Below, piece by piece: positions 22,221-29,841 of a stretch of 30,885 nt of DNA. This stretch comes from JADKCL01 sp031424495 (GTDB taxonomy: Bacteria; Bacteroidota; Bacteroidia; J057; JADKCL01): contig JANPHP010000090.1 of assembly GCA_031424495.1 (NCBI GenBank), forward strand, positions 1-30,885. The letters are read 5' to 3'. The notes under the pieces were generated by a model that saw only the letters and a program-made list of their open reading frames with translations, searched no databases and was not told the origin of the DNA. A program made the translations under genes and the position numbers. Each line of letters opens with the position of its first letter. Position 1 is the first letter of the stretch.

Positions 22221-25164
22221 GTTGATTTCTATTTTTCTTGTAGATGCTGAAAATGACCAAAATGCACAAAGCCAAGGCACTTCCTGCGAGAATTCCCAAG
22301 CGCGGGTCGCCGTTTGCTTTTTGAAACTGCACCGTAGCCATATTGCCAACGGGAACAAAGGCAGACCAGTAAAATGGTGAGGCTTCATTGCCGATTGCGG
22401 TTTCAAGATAGGAAAGTTTTGCTTGCCGCAAGGCATCGTCGACCGAGCGCCCAGCTTGTAGACCTTGGTAGAATTGCTGGATGATCTTTGAGCCTGCTTT
22501 GTCATCGACTTCCCAGAGGCTTACCAGCAGCGTCGGAATGCCCGCAGCAGCAAATCCGCTGGACATGCTTTGGATGCCTTCACCCCGTTTGAGGCTGCCT
22601 TGCCCTGTCTCGCAGGCGCTCAACACGGCTAGCCTAGCCTGCAGATGCAGGCCAAACAGTTCATGGAAGTGCAAAATGCCATCCTCCTGCGCTCCGCCGC
22701 CCCTGGGAAAGAGAATTTGAGGCTCGCCTGATGCCCGTGCATGCAAGGCGAGGTGCAACATGCCAAATTGCGGTGCAAAGTGCTTGAACGCTGCCTCGGT
22801 CGCCCCATCTGAAAACAAATAATGCCCTTGGATCATTTCACTGATGGCAGTGAGCTCGGGGATCGTACCCTCCAGCGGAGCAGGTTGATGGCCCAGCAGT
22901 TTTGCGAGGCTATCGGCGCGCGCTTCGCCCCACGCGATTCCCAAACATTCCAAAGGGCTACTTGTAAATCGCAGGTTGCGCTGCTCCAGCCATAAACGTG
23001 CAGAAGGTGCATAGAAAATCTGGTAACGCTTGATCAGAAACGGGAGCTTGCCGTAATTTTTAGGCGGATTTGCACTGGGTTCGCTCAGCAATGCTTCAAA
23101 CGGCAGGTTGCTCAGGAGGCCGTCGGGAATGATAAGTAGGTGGTCCACTTTGTTTCCCAAGGCAAGCAGTTCAGGTCCCAGCAACCATTCCTTGAGCGAA
23201 TAGCCAAGCCGACTATAGGTCTGCACCTGTGAGAGCTCAGTGCCGAGGTCGCGGCAAAGCGCAAGCCATGTCTCGACACTATCGGCAAATGCCGCCGGTA
23301 GCCGCTGCATGCGAAAATGTACGCTATTGTGGCTCACGAGGAGGATGAAGAGGGCAGAATCGGTAAGTGCATAGTTCACGACTGCCATGCTTGGGTCGAC
23401 GATGGCGTGCTGCAGGGAGTCGAGCGACACGGTAGATTGGTCGGCATACACCGTTTTGAAAAGCCTGGAACTCTTTTGCAATGAATCTTGAATGCTGCGC
23501 AGATCCTGGCGATCTTCAAGCAACTCATTACGATAGATTCGTTGGGAGTCTAGGGGAAGGTTGGGCTGGGAAAGGAGAAAGTCCAGCTCGGCACATCGCC
23601 TGCGCAAAGCGTCCAGGTTTTGAAGCGTGCTGTTGGCCAATTCTCCTGCGATCTGGAAATGCGACTTTCGGAAAAATTCCAACAGCAACTGGAATTTGTT
23701 TCGCTCCATGAACTGAAAGGCCGACTCGGCAAACTGCATTTTGCCTTCAGCTGTCCATAGGGCATGCGCGCTTTTCAAAGCGTCGCCGATGTAGGTGGTA
23801 CCACGGTCACTGAGGGCAAGCTTGTCGTCTTGATCCTCGTAGCGCATGCGGAGGCGATCGCTCAAGCCCTCTACAAGTTCGTAGCCGTGCAAGCTCGCTT
23901 CGTAATCCATCAAGGAATCGCTGCTTTTTGCCGCGTTTTCAACAAAGAGATCTGCCTTGAAGAGTGCTATTTGTTGCATCAAGACCGGATCATTGGTTTC
24001 GCTGGTTGCTGGGAATGAACGCCAGTCTGCGCTGTTTGTATTGGGTGCAATCGCCAGCATGGCTGATTGCGCAAGGGCTTGTGCCACCGCATAGGATCCG
24101 CCAGAGGCTTTGCAAAGCGATGCTTCACTCAGCTGCAACCGCGCGTAAAACGTACCTTGGGTTGCGTGATTGTGGAGGCAGATTTTTCTAGCACGTGCCA
24201 AAGCTGATCGGGCAGCCTTAAAATCTCCCGTTTTCGCCAGCACCAGAGACAGATTTGCGAGCGGCACCACCAATTCGAGTGCTTCGGGGTCACCGTTTTT
24301 CATCGCAACATCGATGGCCGCAGCATGTTTCTCGATTGAGGCTTGGTATTCTTCCAACCAATAATAGGTGATGGCCAAGTTGCTCAGAATTTTTCCGATG
24401 GTTTGGTAGTCGCCAGGCGAGGTCTGCTCCAAAATCTCCAATGCCTTTTCATAGGCGACCCTAGCCTCCTCATATTTTTGGGCATAGAAGTGCGTATTCC
24501 CCAAATACCAATAAGTCCAGCCAACACGCGTATGGATTTTGCCGAAAAACTGCTCTCTGATTTCCAAGGATTGTTGGTACAGGTCCACAGACTTTTCATA
24601 TTCTCCCAATCTTCCTGCGGCTTGCCCCATGCACTGCAATAAGACAGCATATTCTGAGGTATCCTTGGCTGCGCTGGCAAGCCACTCCTGGTAGGCGGCA
24701 TTGTAATAATTTTGGGCGTCAAAGGCGTTTTGATCAAAAAAATAAGCCGACATGCCCTGCATCCTGCGGATGCGCGCGCGTAGCTCAGACCCCTGCTGGT
24801 CCATCACAAAGATGATCGAGTCTGCTTTGTGCAAAAATTCCCGCGTCGCCGAGGTGTCCTTGAGGTAATATCCAGCATAGCCCAATCCGAAATAATACTC
24901 CCCAAGCAAACGACTGAATGCTGGTGAAGACTGGCCATCAAACGCGGGTAGTTGAGCGCGCAGTGTGTCGGTGGCTGCTTGTGATTGTTTGGCGCGCTCT
25001 AGCGTGGACGCATTCTCGAGGCTGGTTTGCAGGGTGCAGTACAAGCCGTCGGCTGACGCGCTAGACTGCCCACGCATCGGGACAGCACTAAGCCATAGGC
25101 AAAGCAGCATCAGCAACTGCCTGGTCTTGCCAAGATGTCTCAATTCTAAGGTTGCACCAAACAC
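22180..25164 (-). CDS. Envelope-anchored TPR-CHAT protease-like protein
   Basis: Up to 994 residues. A signal-like N-terminus (KTRQLLMLLCLWLSAVPMRG) precedes TPR-type helical repeats (about 90-340; for example GRLGEYEKSVDLYQQSLEIRE, GNTHFYAQKYEEARVAYEKALEIL, LAITYYWLEEYQASIEKHAAAI, LVLAKTGDFKAARSALARA). A helical linker (about 440-600) and a CHAT domain (about 630-945) follow. The caspase-like dyad appears intact: His808 in HLALHARASG and Cys851 in LSACETGQGSLKRGEG, followed by SGFAAAGIPTLLVSLWEVDD. A C-terminal helix (LGILAGSALALCILVIFSIY, about 956-975) and a basic tail follow. This suggests the protease faces the periplasm. The start is uncertain: GTG 25164, or TTG 25143; the first ATG in frame (25110) leaves almost no n-region. 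It overlaps the 203-aa gene. Confidence 0.88.
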   Translation of the reverse strand: MFGATLELRHLGKTRQLLMLLCLWLSAVPMRGQSSASADGLYCTLQTSLENASTLERAKQSQAATDTLRAQLPAFDGQSSPAFSRLLGEYYFGLGYAGYYLKDTSATREFLHKADSIIFVMDQQGSELRARIRRMQGMSAYFFDQNAFDAQNYYNAAYQEWLASAAKDTSEYAVLLQCMGQAAGRLGEYEKSVDLYQQSLEIREQFFGKIHTRVGWTYWYLGNTHFYAQKYEEARVAYEKALEILEQTSPGDYQTIGKILSNLAITYYWLEEYQASIEKHAAAIDVAMKNGDPEALELVVPLANLSLVLAKTGDFKAARSALARARKICLHNHATQGTFYARLQLSEASLCKASGGSYAVAQALAQSAMLAIAPNTNSADWRSFPATSETNDPVLMQQIALFKADLFVENAAKSSDSLMDYEASLHGYELVEGLSDRLRMRYEDQDDKLALSDRGTTYIGDALKSAHALWTAEGKMQFAESAFQFMERNKFQLLLEFFRKSHFQIAGELANSTLQNLDALRRRCAELDFLLSQPNLPLDSQRIYRNELLEDRQDLRSIQDSLQKSSRLFKTVYADQSTVSLDSLQHAIVDPSMAVVNYALTDSALFILLVSHNSVHFRMQRLPAAFADSVETWLALCRDLGTELSQVQTYSRLGYSLKEWLLGPELLALGNKVDHLLIIPDGLLSNLPFEALLSEPSANPPKNYGKLPFLIKRYQIFYAPSARLWLEQRNLRFTSSPLECLGIAWGEARADSLAKLLGHQPAPLEGTIPELTAISEMIQGHYLFSDGATEAAFKHFAPQFGMLHLALHARASGEPQILFPRGGGAQEDGILHFHELFGLHLQARLAVLSACETGQGSLKRGEGIQSMSSGFAAAGIPTLLVSLWEVDDKAGSKIIQQFYQGLQAGRSVDDALRQAKLSYLETAIGNEASPFYWSAFVPVGNMATVQFQKANGDPRLGILAGSALALCILVIFSIYKKNRNQHESQKERRKSGQG

Positions 25165-25168
25165 AGCA

Positions 25169-25198
25169 TAAATTTAGAACGCTTCGTGCAGGTTACAA
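25169..25198 (-). promoter_or_regulatory. Promoter of the TPR-CHAT operon
   Basis: On the minus strand: TTG (25198-25196), exactly 19 bp, then TAAATTTA (25176-25169), matching TAnnTTTG at all but the last base. The box ends four bases before the GTG at 25164, so either the mRNA is leaderless from GTG or the true start is the TTG at 25143. Confidence 0.5.
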
Positions 25199-25246
25199 TG
25201 AAAATATTCGTCGCTTTTCCAGCGATGCAGTTCCTAAATTCACGGC

Positions 25247-26221
25247 ATGGATGATACTATATTCCAACACAACCGAGTGGCTTCACTACTAGGCATCAGC
25301 ATGCCGCTCGTGCAGGCGGGCATGGTGTGGTGCGCGGGCTGGGAACTCGCCGCCGCCGTCTCCAATGCCGGTGGCCTGGGCCTCATCGGGGCGGGTAGCA
25401 TGGACGCAGACACGCTGCGCCACCACATCAGGCGGTGCAAAGCGGCCACGTCGTTTCCATTTGGCGTGAACACGCCTCTCCTGTACCGTCACATCGACAG
25501 CCTGATGCAGGTGATCGTGGAGGAGCGCGTGCCCATCGTCTTCACATCCGCTGGCAATCCCAAGACATGGACCGCCGCCCTCAAGGCGCAGGGCATCATC
25601 GTCGTGCATGTGGTGTCGAGCGTGAAATTTGCGATCAAAAGCGCCGAGGCTGGCGTCGATGCGATTGTCGCTGAGGGATTTGAGGCCGGCGGCCACAATG
25701 GCCGCGAGGAAATCACAACGCTGTGCCTCATCCCGCAAGTGCGGGCCGCCGTTCACCTGCCACTGATCGCCGCAGGCGGCATCGCCTCTGGGGCGTCGAT
25801 GCTGGCTTGCATGGCGCTGGGCGCAGAGGGCGTGCAAATCGGCAGCCGATTTGTCGCTTCGGAGGAATCTAGCGCGCATCCCAATTTCAAACAAAAGGTC
25901 ATCGAGACGCCAGCCGATGGTACCATGCTTGCCATGAAAGGACTCACGCCCGTGCGGCTCATACGGAACACTTTTTATGAAGAGATTCGGCAAATGGAGG
26001 AGAGTGGCGCCTCTCCCGAACAGCTAGCGGCCCACCTCGGTCGCGGCCGCGCCCGTATGGGCATGTTTGAGGGCGCGCTCGACCAGGGCGAATTGGAAAT
26101 CGGGCAAATCGCTGGTGCACTGCACAATATCTTGCCGGCAGCTGAGATCGTGCAGCAAATTCTCGATGAATATCTGCAACTCAGGTCACAGATTGGGTAT
26201 GGCACAGGCAGATTTGGTTAA
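25247..26221 (+). CDS. Nitronate monooxygenase / 2-nitropropane dioxygenase-like flavoenzyme
   Basis: 324-residue FMN-dependent TIM-barrel enzyme of the NMO/FabK-like group. Signatures: the N-terminal MPLVQAGMVWCAGWELAAAVSNAGGLGLIGAGSM, PFGVNTPLL, IVFTSAGNP, VVHVVSSVKFAIKSAEAGVDAIVAEGFEAGGHNG (the conserved GGHxG FMN/catalytic segment), LIAAGGIASGASM and ALGAEGVQIGSRFVASEES. The reaction in this family is oxidative denitrification of nitronates, but many members, including FabK, are NAD(P)H-dependent enoyl reductases. The NMO label is therefore the common annotation and not proven. It is divergent from the TPR-CHAT gene and followed, 24 bp later, by the DUF952 gene. Confidence 0.9.
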   Translation: MDDTIFQHNRVASLLGISMPLVQAGMVWCAGWELAAAVSNAGGLGLIGAGSMDADTLRHHIRRCKAATSFPFGVNTPLLYRHIDSLMQVIVEERVPIVFTSAGNPKTWTAALKAQGIIVVHVVSSVKFAIKSAEAGVDAIVAEGFEAGGHNGREEITTLCLIPQVRAAVHLPLIAAGGIASGASMLACMALGAEGVQIGSRFVASEESSAHPNFKQKVIETPADGTMLAMKGLTPVRLIRNTFYEEIRQMEESGASPEQLAAHLGRGRARMGMFEGALDQGELEIGQIAGALHNILPAAEIVQQILDEYLQLRSQIGYGTGRFG

Positions 26222-26245
26222 TTTTACCCCGCATTCCCACTAGAT

Positions 26246-26590
26246 ATGATTCCAAAAGGTAAAATATTTCACCTCGTCACCACCAAGCGCTGGGAAAAAG
26301 CGCTGATCGAGGGCCGTTACAGCCCCGATTCGCTCAAAACGGAAGGCTTCATCCACTGTTCCACTTGGGAGCAGCTGCTGGAAAGTGCTGAGTTGTATTT
26401 CAAAGATGAGGAAGAGGTCGTCGTGACCTTCATCATAGAAAAGCACGTGAAAAAGAATTTGGTTTGGGAAAAGGGGCGCAATGACCAAGATTTTCCGCAT
26501 CTCTATGGTGAATTTCCATTTGCCGCAGTAGAGACGACCAAGGTCTTGCTGCGCAATACCCATGGTAAATTTGAATTGGAAGTAGAATGA
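26246..26590 (+). CDS. DUF952 family protein
   Basis: 114-residue small cytoplasmic protein. The segments KIFHLVTTKRWEKALIEGRYSPDSLKTEGFIHCSTWEQLLE and LVWEKGRNDQDFPHLYGEFPF match the DUF952 pattern (IFHI...W..A...G.Y...SL..EGFIHCS; ...FPHLYG.L). DUF952 resembles ADP-ribosyl/2'-phosphotransferase-like folds in some classifications; the function is unknown. Its stop overlaps the OsmC-like start by four bases (ATGA), indicating translational coupling. Confidence 0.88.
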   Translation: MIPKGKIFHLVTTKRWEKALIEGRYSPDSLKTEGFIHCSTWEQLLESAELYFKDEEEVVVTFIIEKHVKKNLVWEKGRNDQDFPHLYGEFPFAAVETTKVLLRNTHGKFELEVE

Positions 26591-26997
26591 GTCAGCACAA
26601 TATTTTTGTCGAATGGACGGGGAAGGAAACGGAGCTTCTGGGCCACAATCCTGAAGGCCCGACCGTGGTCATGGACAGCAACAAAGAAAAAGGGACGAGC
26701 CCGATGGTGATGTTGCTGCATGCTGAGGCTGGATGTACGGCATTGGACGTGATTTCCTTGTTGGAAAAGATGCGTCAGCCACTTACTGGCCTGAAAATCG
26801 AAGTTGAGGGCATCAAAGGCGATGGCGAGTTTCCGCGCATCTGGGAAAAAATCCACCTGCGCTACATCATCAGCGGAGACATTGACCCCGAAAAAGCCCA
26901 CAAAGCCGTAGAGCTGTCGCTGGAAAAATACTGCTCGGTGTCGGCCATGCTGAGCAAGGTTGCCGAGCTCACACATGAAGTGGTCTTGTTGAGCTAG
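26587..26997 (+). CDS. OsmC/Ohr-family peroxiredoxin-like protein
   Basis: 136-residue OsmC-like protein. The two reactive cysteines of the family are present: C50 in HAEAGCTALDVISLL and C116 in LEKYCSVSAML. The TGxxPE...PMVMLLHAEAGC and ISGDIDPEKAHKAVELSLEKYCSV layout is typical of the YhfA-like OsmC branch, which is less well studied than organic-hydroperoxide Ohr enzymes. It probably reduces a hydroperoxide using a dithiol. It is the last gene of an apparent three-gene operon with the flavoenzyme and DUF952 protein, suggesting an oxidative or nitrosative detoxification role (inference). Confidence 0.88.
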   Translation: MSQHNIFVEWTGKETELLGHNPEGPTVVMDSNKEKGTSPMVMLLHAEAGCTALDVISLLEKMRQPLTGLKIEVEGIKGDGEFPRIWEKIHLRYIISGDIDPEKAHKAVELSLEKYCSVSAMLSKVAELTHEVVLLS

Positions 26998-27111
26998 CCT
27001 TGCGACGGCGCCCATCAGGAATCAAAGATTCTTCCTTAATTTCGCAGCTGTTTGCGGGTCTACGCCAATGGTGGTATGGACGCGCGCCATTTTGAAAGCC
27101 AAATTTCCCGC

Positions 27112-27921
27112 ATGCACTCTCCCGTTTCCTACCACGATATTTTCCCGAAGCGCAAGCCAATGATTGCTTGCATTCACCTGCAAGCGCTGCCTGGCGCACC
27201 CTTGTACCGTGGCAGCATGCAGCCTGTCTACGAGCAGGCGATTGCCGAGGCAGAAATGTTTGCCCAGGCCGGAGTCGATGCAATCATCGTCGAAAACTTT
27301 CGCGACATTCCATTTTATCCAGACCGCGCACCTTCAGAGACCGTGGCTGCGATGGCGGCTGTCTGTCGCGAGATTGTGCTGCATGCCCGCCTGCCGATCG
27401 GCATCAATGTTTTGCGCAATGACGCCGACGCAGCACTGAGCATCGCCGTGGCGGTGGGCGCTCAATTCATTCGGGTGAATGTGCACAATGCTGCCGCGCT
27501 CACCGACCAAGGCGTGATCGAGGGCCGTGCCTACGCGACCCTGCGCAAGCGCAACATGCTAGGCGCGCAGGTGCTGATTTTTGCAGACGTGGCTGTGAAG
27601 CACGCCGCGCCCATTGCCCACATTCCCCTCGACATCGAAACCCGCGACCTGAGCGAACGATCGCTGGCAGATGCCTTGATCGTGAGCGGAACGGGTACCG
27701 GCGCCGCCACGAGCCTGGAAGATTTGCGAATCGTCAAGGAAAATACTCACCTTCCCGTGGTCATCGGCAGCGGTACGACGCCTGCTAACCTTGCTGACCT
27801 CAACCGATATGCCGACGGCTACATCGTGGGCAGCCACCTCAAAATCGACGGCAAGGCCGACAATGCTGTCGATCCCGAGCGGCTCAAGTCCTTTTTGGAA
27901 TTGTATGGCAGGGTCGTGTGA
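27112..27921 (+). CDS. BtpA/SgcQ-family TIM-barrel protein
   Basis: 269 residues. MIACIHLQALPGAPLYRG, QAGVDAIIVENFRDIPFY, PIGINVLRNDADAALSIAVAVGAQFIRVN, VLIFADVAVKHAAPI, DALIVSGTGTGAATSLEDL, PVVIGSGTTPANLADLNRYADGYIVGSHLK and DPERLKSF are hallmarks of the BtpA family. BtpA itself stabilises photosystem I in cyanobacteria. The widespread non-photosynthetic homologues, including SgcQ, have unknown, probably enzymatic roles, given the phosphate-binding-like barrel ends. The start is unsure: ATG 27112 gives the family-like N-terminus, and ATG 27076 adds 12 residues. It stands 114 bp after the OsmC-like gene. Confidence 0.87.
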   Translation: MHSPVSYHDIFPKRKPMIACIHLQALPGAPLYRGSMQPVYEQAIAEAEMFAQAGVDAIIVENFRDIPFYPDRAPSETVAAMAAVCREIVLHARLPIGINVLRNDADAALSIAVAVGAQFIRVNVHNAAALTDQGVIEGRAYATLRKRNMLGAQVLIFADVAVKHAAPIAHIPLDIETRDLSERSLADALIVSGTGTGAATSLEDLRIVKENTHLPVVIGSGTTPANLADLNRYADGYIVGSHLKIDGKADNAVDPERLKSFLELYGRVV

Positions 27922-27956
27922 GTTGCGCCCTTGCTGATCGCTTGCCTACTCCCCAC

Positions 27957-27987
27957 TTGTAGCACTCATCGTTTTTCAGCAATTTTG
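27957..27987 (+). promoter_or_regulatory. Near-consensus Bacteroidota promoter abutting the exported protein start
   Basis: TTG (27957-27959), a 20-bp spacer and CAATTTTG (27980-27987, one mismatch to TAnnTTTG). The box ends three bases before the ATG at 27991. Confidence 0.4.
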
Positions 27988-27990
27988 AAC

Positions 27991-28857
27991 ATGCGGAATT
28001 TCATTGGTTTTGGCCTTTTGCTTTTGAGTTTCATCATTTTCACAACCGTTCAGGCACAATCAACGGTCTTGAACGGCACTTGGTTGGGCAAATTGGAGCA
28101 GAGCGGCCAACCCCTGTTTTCAGAGTATCGCTTGCGTTTGGAGCTGAAGCAGGAGGGCACCCGCGTTACGGGCATGTCCTACATCAACGTGGCCGACAAT
28201 GCTGATTTGTATGCCAAGATGAAGTTGGAAGGGCGTTTTGAGAACGGACTTTTTACCTTTCATGAATTGGAGCTGGTCGACAGTCGGCAAAAGGGCGAAT
28301 GGGGTTGGTGCCTCAAACGCGGAGAATTGACACTGAAACAAGTCGGCGAATTCAGGCGCTTGCAAGGCCCATGGGAGGGATATCTCGATGATTTTCCCTG
28401 CCTGCCCGGCACCATCACGCTTGAAAAGCTCAACCCGCAAGCGAAGCCCGTTGTGACCAATGCACCCGCTGCAAACCCCGTCGATACCAAGGGCGAATTT
28501 GGCGTGGTTTTGGGTCGTAAAATCTCGCACCGCAAGGAAATCACAGTGCCCACATCACAATTCAAGGTACAAGTCTGGGACGGAGACAAGGTGGATGGCG
28601 ACGTGATTTCGCTGCAATACAATGGCAAGTGGCTCGTGCAGAAATACACGATCAGCAAAACCAAGAGGGAATTTGTGCTCGACGTCGTGCCCGGAGCTGA
28701 AAACCAGCTCATTCTCTACGCAGAAAATGAAGGTCAATATCCACCCAATACGGCTGCAATCACCTATTTTGATGGGACGCAGGAACGCAGTTTGAGCCTG
28801 AGTTCAGACAAATCGACCTGCGGCGCTTTGAAATTTGTGGTGAAAAAGGAGGATTGA
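27991..28857 (+). CDS. Exported two-domain beta-rich protein of unknown function
   Basis: 288 residues. The signal peptide (FIGFGLLLLSFIIFTTVQAQ) is followed by domain 1 (about 22-145: LNGTWLGKLEQ, YRLRLELKQEGTRVTGMSYI, GRFENGLFTFHELEL), which has a lipocalin/extracellular ligand-binding-like strand pattern. After a short Pro/Ala linker, domain 2 (about 185-285: FKVQVWDGDKVDGDVISLQYNG, QLILYAENEGQYPPNTAAITYFDG, STCGALKFVVKK) occurs C-terminally in many Bacteroidota secreted proteins, but I know of no assigned function. No T9SS tail is present. The ATG at 27991 directly precedes the signal peptide; the upstream frame extension is not plausible. It converges with the deacetylase. Confidence 0.78.
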   Translation: MRNFIGFGLLLLSFIIFTTVQAQSTVLNGTWLGKLEQSGQPLFSEYRLRLELKQEGTRVTGMSYINVADNADLYAKMKLEGRFENGLFTFHELELVDSRQKGEWGWCLKRGELTLKQVGEFRRLQGPWEGYLDDFPCLPGTITLEKLNPQAKPVVTNAPAANPVDTKGEFGVVLGRKISHRKEITVPTSQFKVQVWDGDKVDGDVISLQYNGKWLVQKYTISKTKREFVLDVVPGAENQLILYAENEGQYPPNTAAITYFDGTQERSLSLSSDKSTCGALKFVVKKED

Positions 28858-28907
28858 GTAACCTCAGTTTAGGATTGGAATTGTGGTCATCCTAGCAAAA
28901 ATTCGAT

Positions 28908-28944
28908 TTGATCCCGTAGGCACGTCATGCCTACGGGATCAAAA
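28908..28944. repeat. Long perfect hairpin (REP-like) between convergent genes
   Basis: 16-bp perfect inverted repeat TTTGATCCCGTAGGCA / complement (28908-28923 and 28929-28944) with a 5-nt loop (CGTCA). It lies between two gene ends. There is no T run directly after it on the plus strand; on the minus strand a short T run follows some bases later. It could be a terminator for the deacetylase gene, or a short palindromic intergenic repeat of the kind dispersed in many Bacteroidota. Confidence 0.85.
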
Positions 28945-28981
28945 ACAATCAACAGCCGCCTAACGCCACAAATACCCGAAT

Positions 28982-29608
28982 TTACAAGGCCTCAAACCGA
29001 TAGCCCAGTCCTGCAAAATGCGCCAACGTGGCCGCCAAGGTGGGCAACATGCGATCTGCAGCTTTGTCAGAGTCATGCAACACGACCACCGATCCCTCAC
29101 GGGCATGCTGCATGACATTTTGCGTCACCTGCGCCGTGGACCAGTCCTTGTTCCAGTCGCCAGCGACGACATCCCACATCACGACCTGGTAGTCGGCCCG
29201 CAGGCGGCGCGCAGCGCGGATGCCGATTTTGCCATAAGGTGGCCTGAAATAGCGCGGTGCGACACCCGTTGCATCGAGGATCGCTTGCCGACCGAGTGCT
29301 GTGTTGATGAGGTAGGTATCGAGCGGAGTTTTCCAGAGATCGAGGTGGTTGAAGGTATGGTTGCCAATGGTATGGCCCGCAGCCTGCACCTTGCGCAAGG
29401 TTTCCGGAAATTGCTGCACCTTGTCACCGATGCAGAAAAATGTCGCTTTGGCATTGTAGGCAGCCAACTGATCGAGCACTTGATCGGTGACGCCGGGCGT
29501 CGGCCCGTCGTCAAATGTGAGGTACAAGACCTTGTGGTCGCGCGATTTGCGCCACAGCAAACTTGGCCACAGTGCCTGCATCCAACCTGGCATTTGTACT
29601 AGCATCAT
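28982..29608 (-). CDS. Polysaccharide deacetylase (NodB homology, CE4)
   Basis: 208-residue CE4 deacetylase. Motifs: TFDDGP (catalytic D33 and metal ligand D34), metal ligands H84 and H88 in GNHTFNHLD, RPPYG (122-126), the MWDVVAGDWNKDW segment and VVLHDS (C-terminal catalytic His region). The N-terminus (MPGWMQALWPSLLWR) is a short hydrophobic/aromatic element typical of Bacteroidota members rather than a clear signal peptide; location could be membrane-associated or cytoplasmic. The likely substrate is an N-acetylated polysaccharide such as peptidoglycan or poly-GlcNAc. The start has an adjacent second ATG at 29605. A perfect -7 promoter box ends four bases upstream. Confidence 0.92.
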   Translation of the reverse strand: MMLVQMPGWMQALWPSLLWRKSRDHKVLYLTFDDGPTPGVTDQVLDQLAAYNAKATFFCIGDKVQQFPETLRKVQAAGHTIGNHTFNHLDLWKTPLDTYLINTALGRQAILDATGVAPRYFRPPYGKIGIRAARRLRADYQVVMWDVVAGDWNKDWSTAQVTQNVMQHAREGSVVVLHDSDKAADRMLPTLAATLAHFAGLGYRFEAL

Positions 29609-29612
29609 GCAA

Positions 29613-29620
29613 CAAAGATA
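29613..29620 (-). promoter_or_regulatory. Bacteroidota -7 promoter box abutting the deacetylase start
   Basis: TATCTTTG on the minus strand matches TAnnTTTG perfectly and ends four bases before the ATG at 29608. No TTG lies at the normal -33 spacing (the nearest is 33 bp away). Confidence 0.42.
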
Positions 29621-29780
29621 AGCGCCTGATGCATTGTTCGGATGAATGATTCACAAGTCTGATCTTTATTTCTAGGGTTCATCGATGCTCATTGTATGGC
29701 GGAATCCGCATTGCGAAAACTGTGTGTACCCGAAATGACCATTCGGTCGTGAAAAGTGATTGATCGCTTGCCGTGGTTAG

Positions 29781-29817
29781 ATTGAGAATTGAGAGGAATC
29801 AACTCTCAATTCTCAAT
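29781..29817. repeat. Heptad-based inverted repeat
   Basis: Perfect 15-bp inverted repeat ATTGAGAATTGAGAG / CTCTCAATTCTCAAT (29781-29795 and 29803-29817) with a 7-nt loop. Each arm is two tandem heptads of the CAATTCT type, the same unit family as the tail of the array before ccoS. It lies just beyond the 3' end of the tdk remnant and lacks a T tract. Confidence 0.9.
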
Positions 29818-29841
29818 TCCACAGCTTCGCTGCGAGAATAC

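Noticed and set aside
27112..27921. BtpA homologue as a sign of photosynthesis
   Set aside because: BtpA-family proteins are common in non-phototrophs and no photosystem, pigment or phototrophy gene is present.
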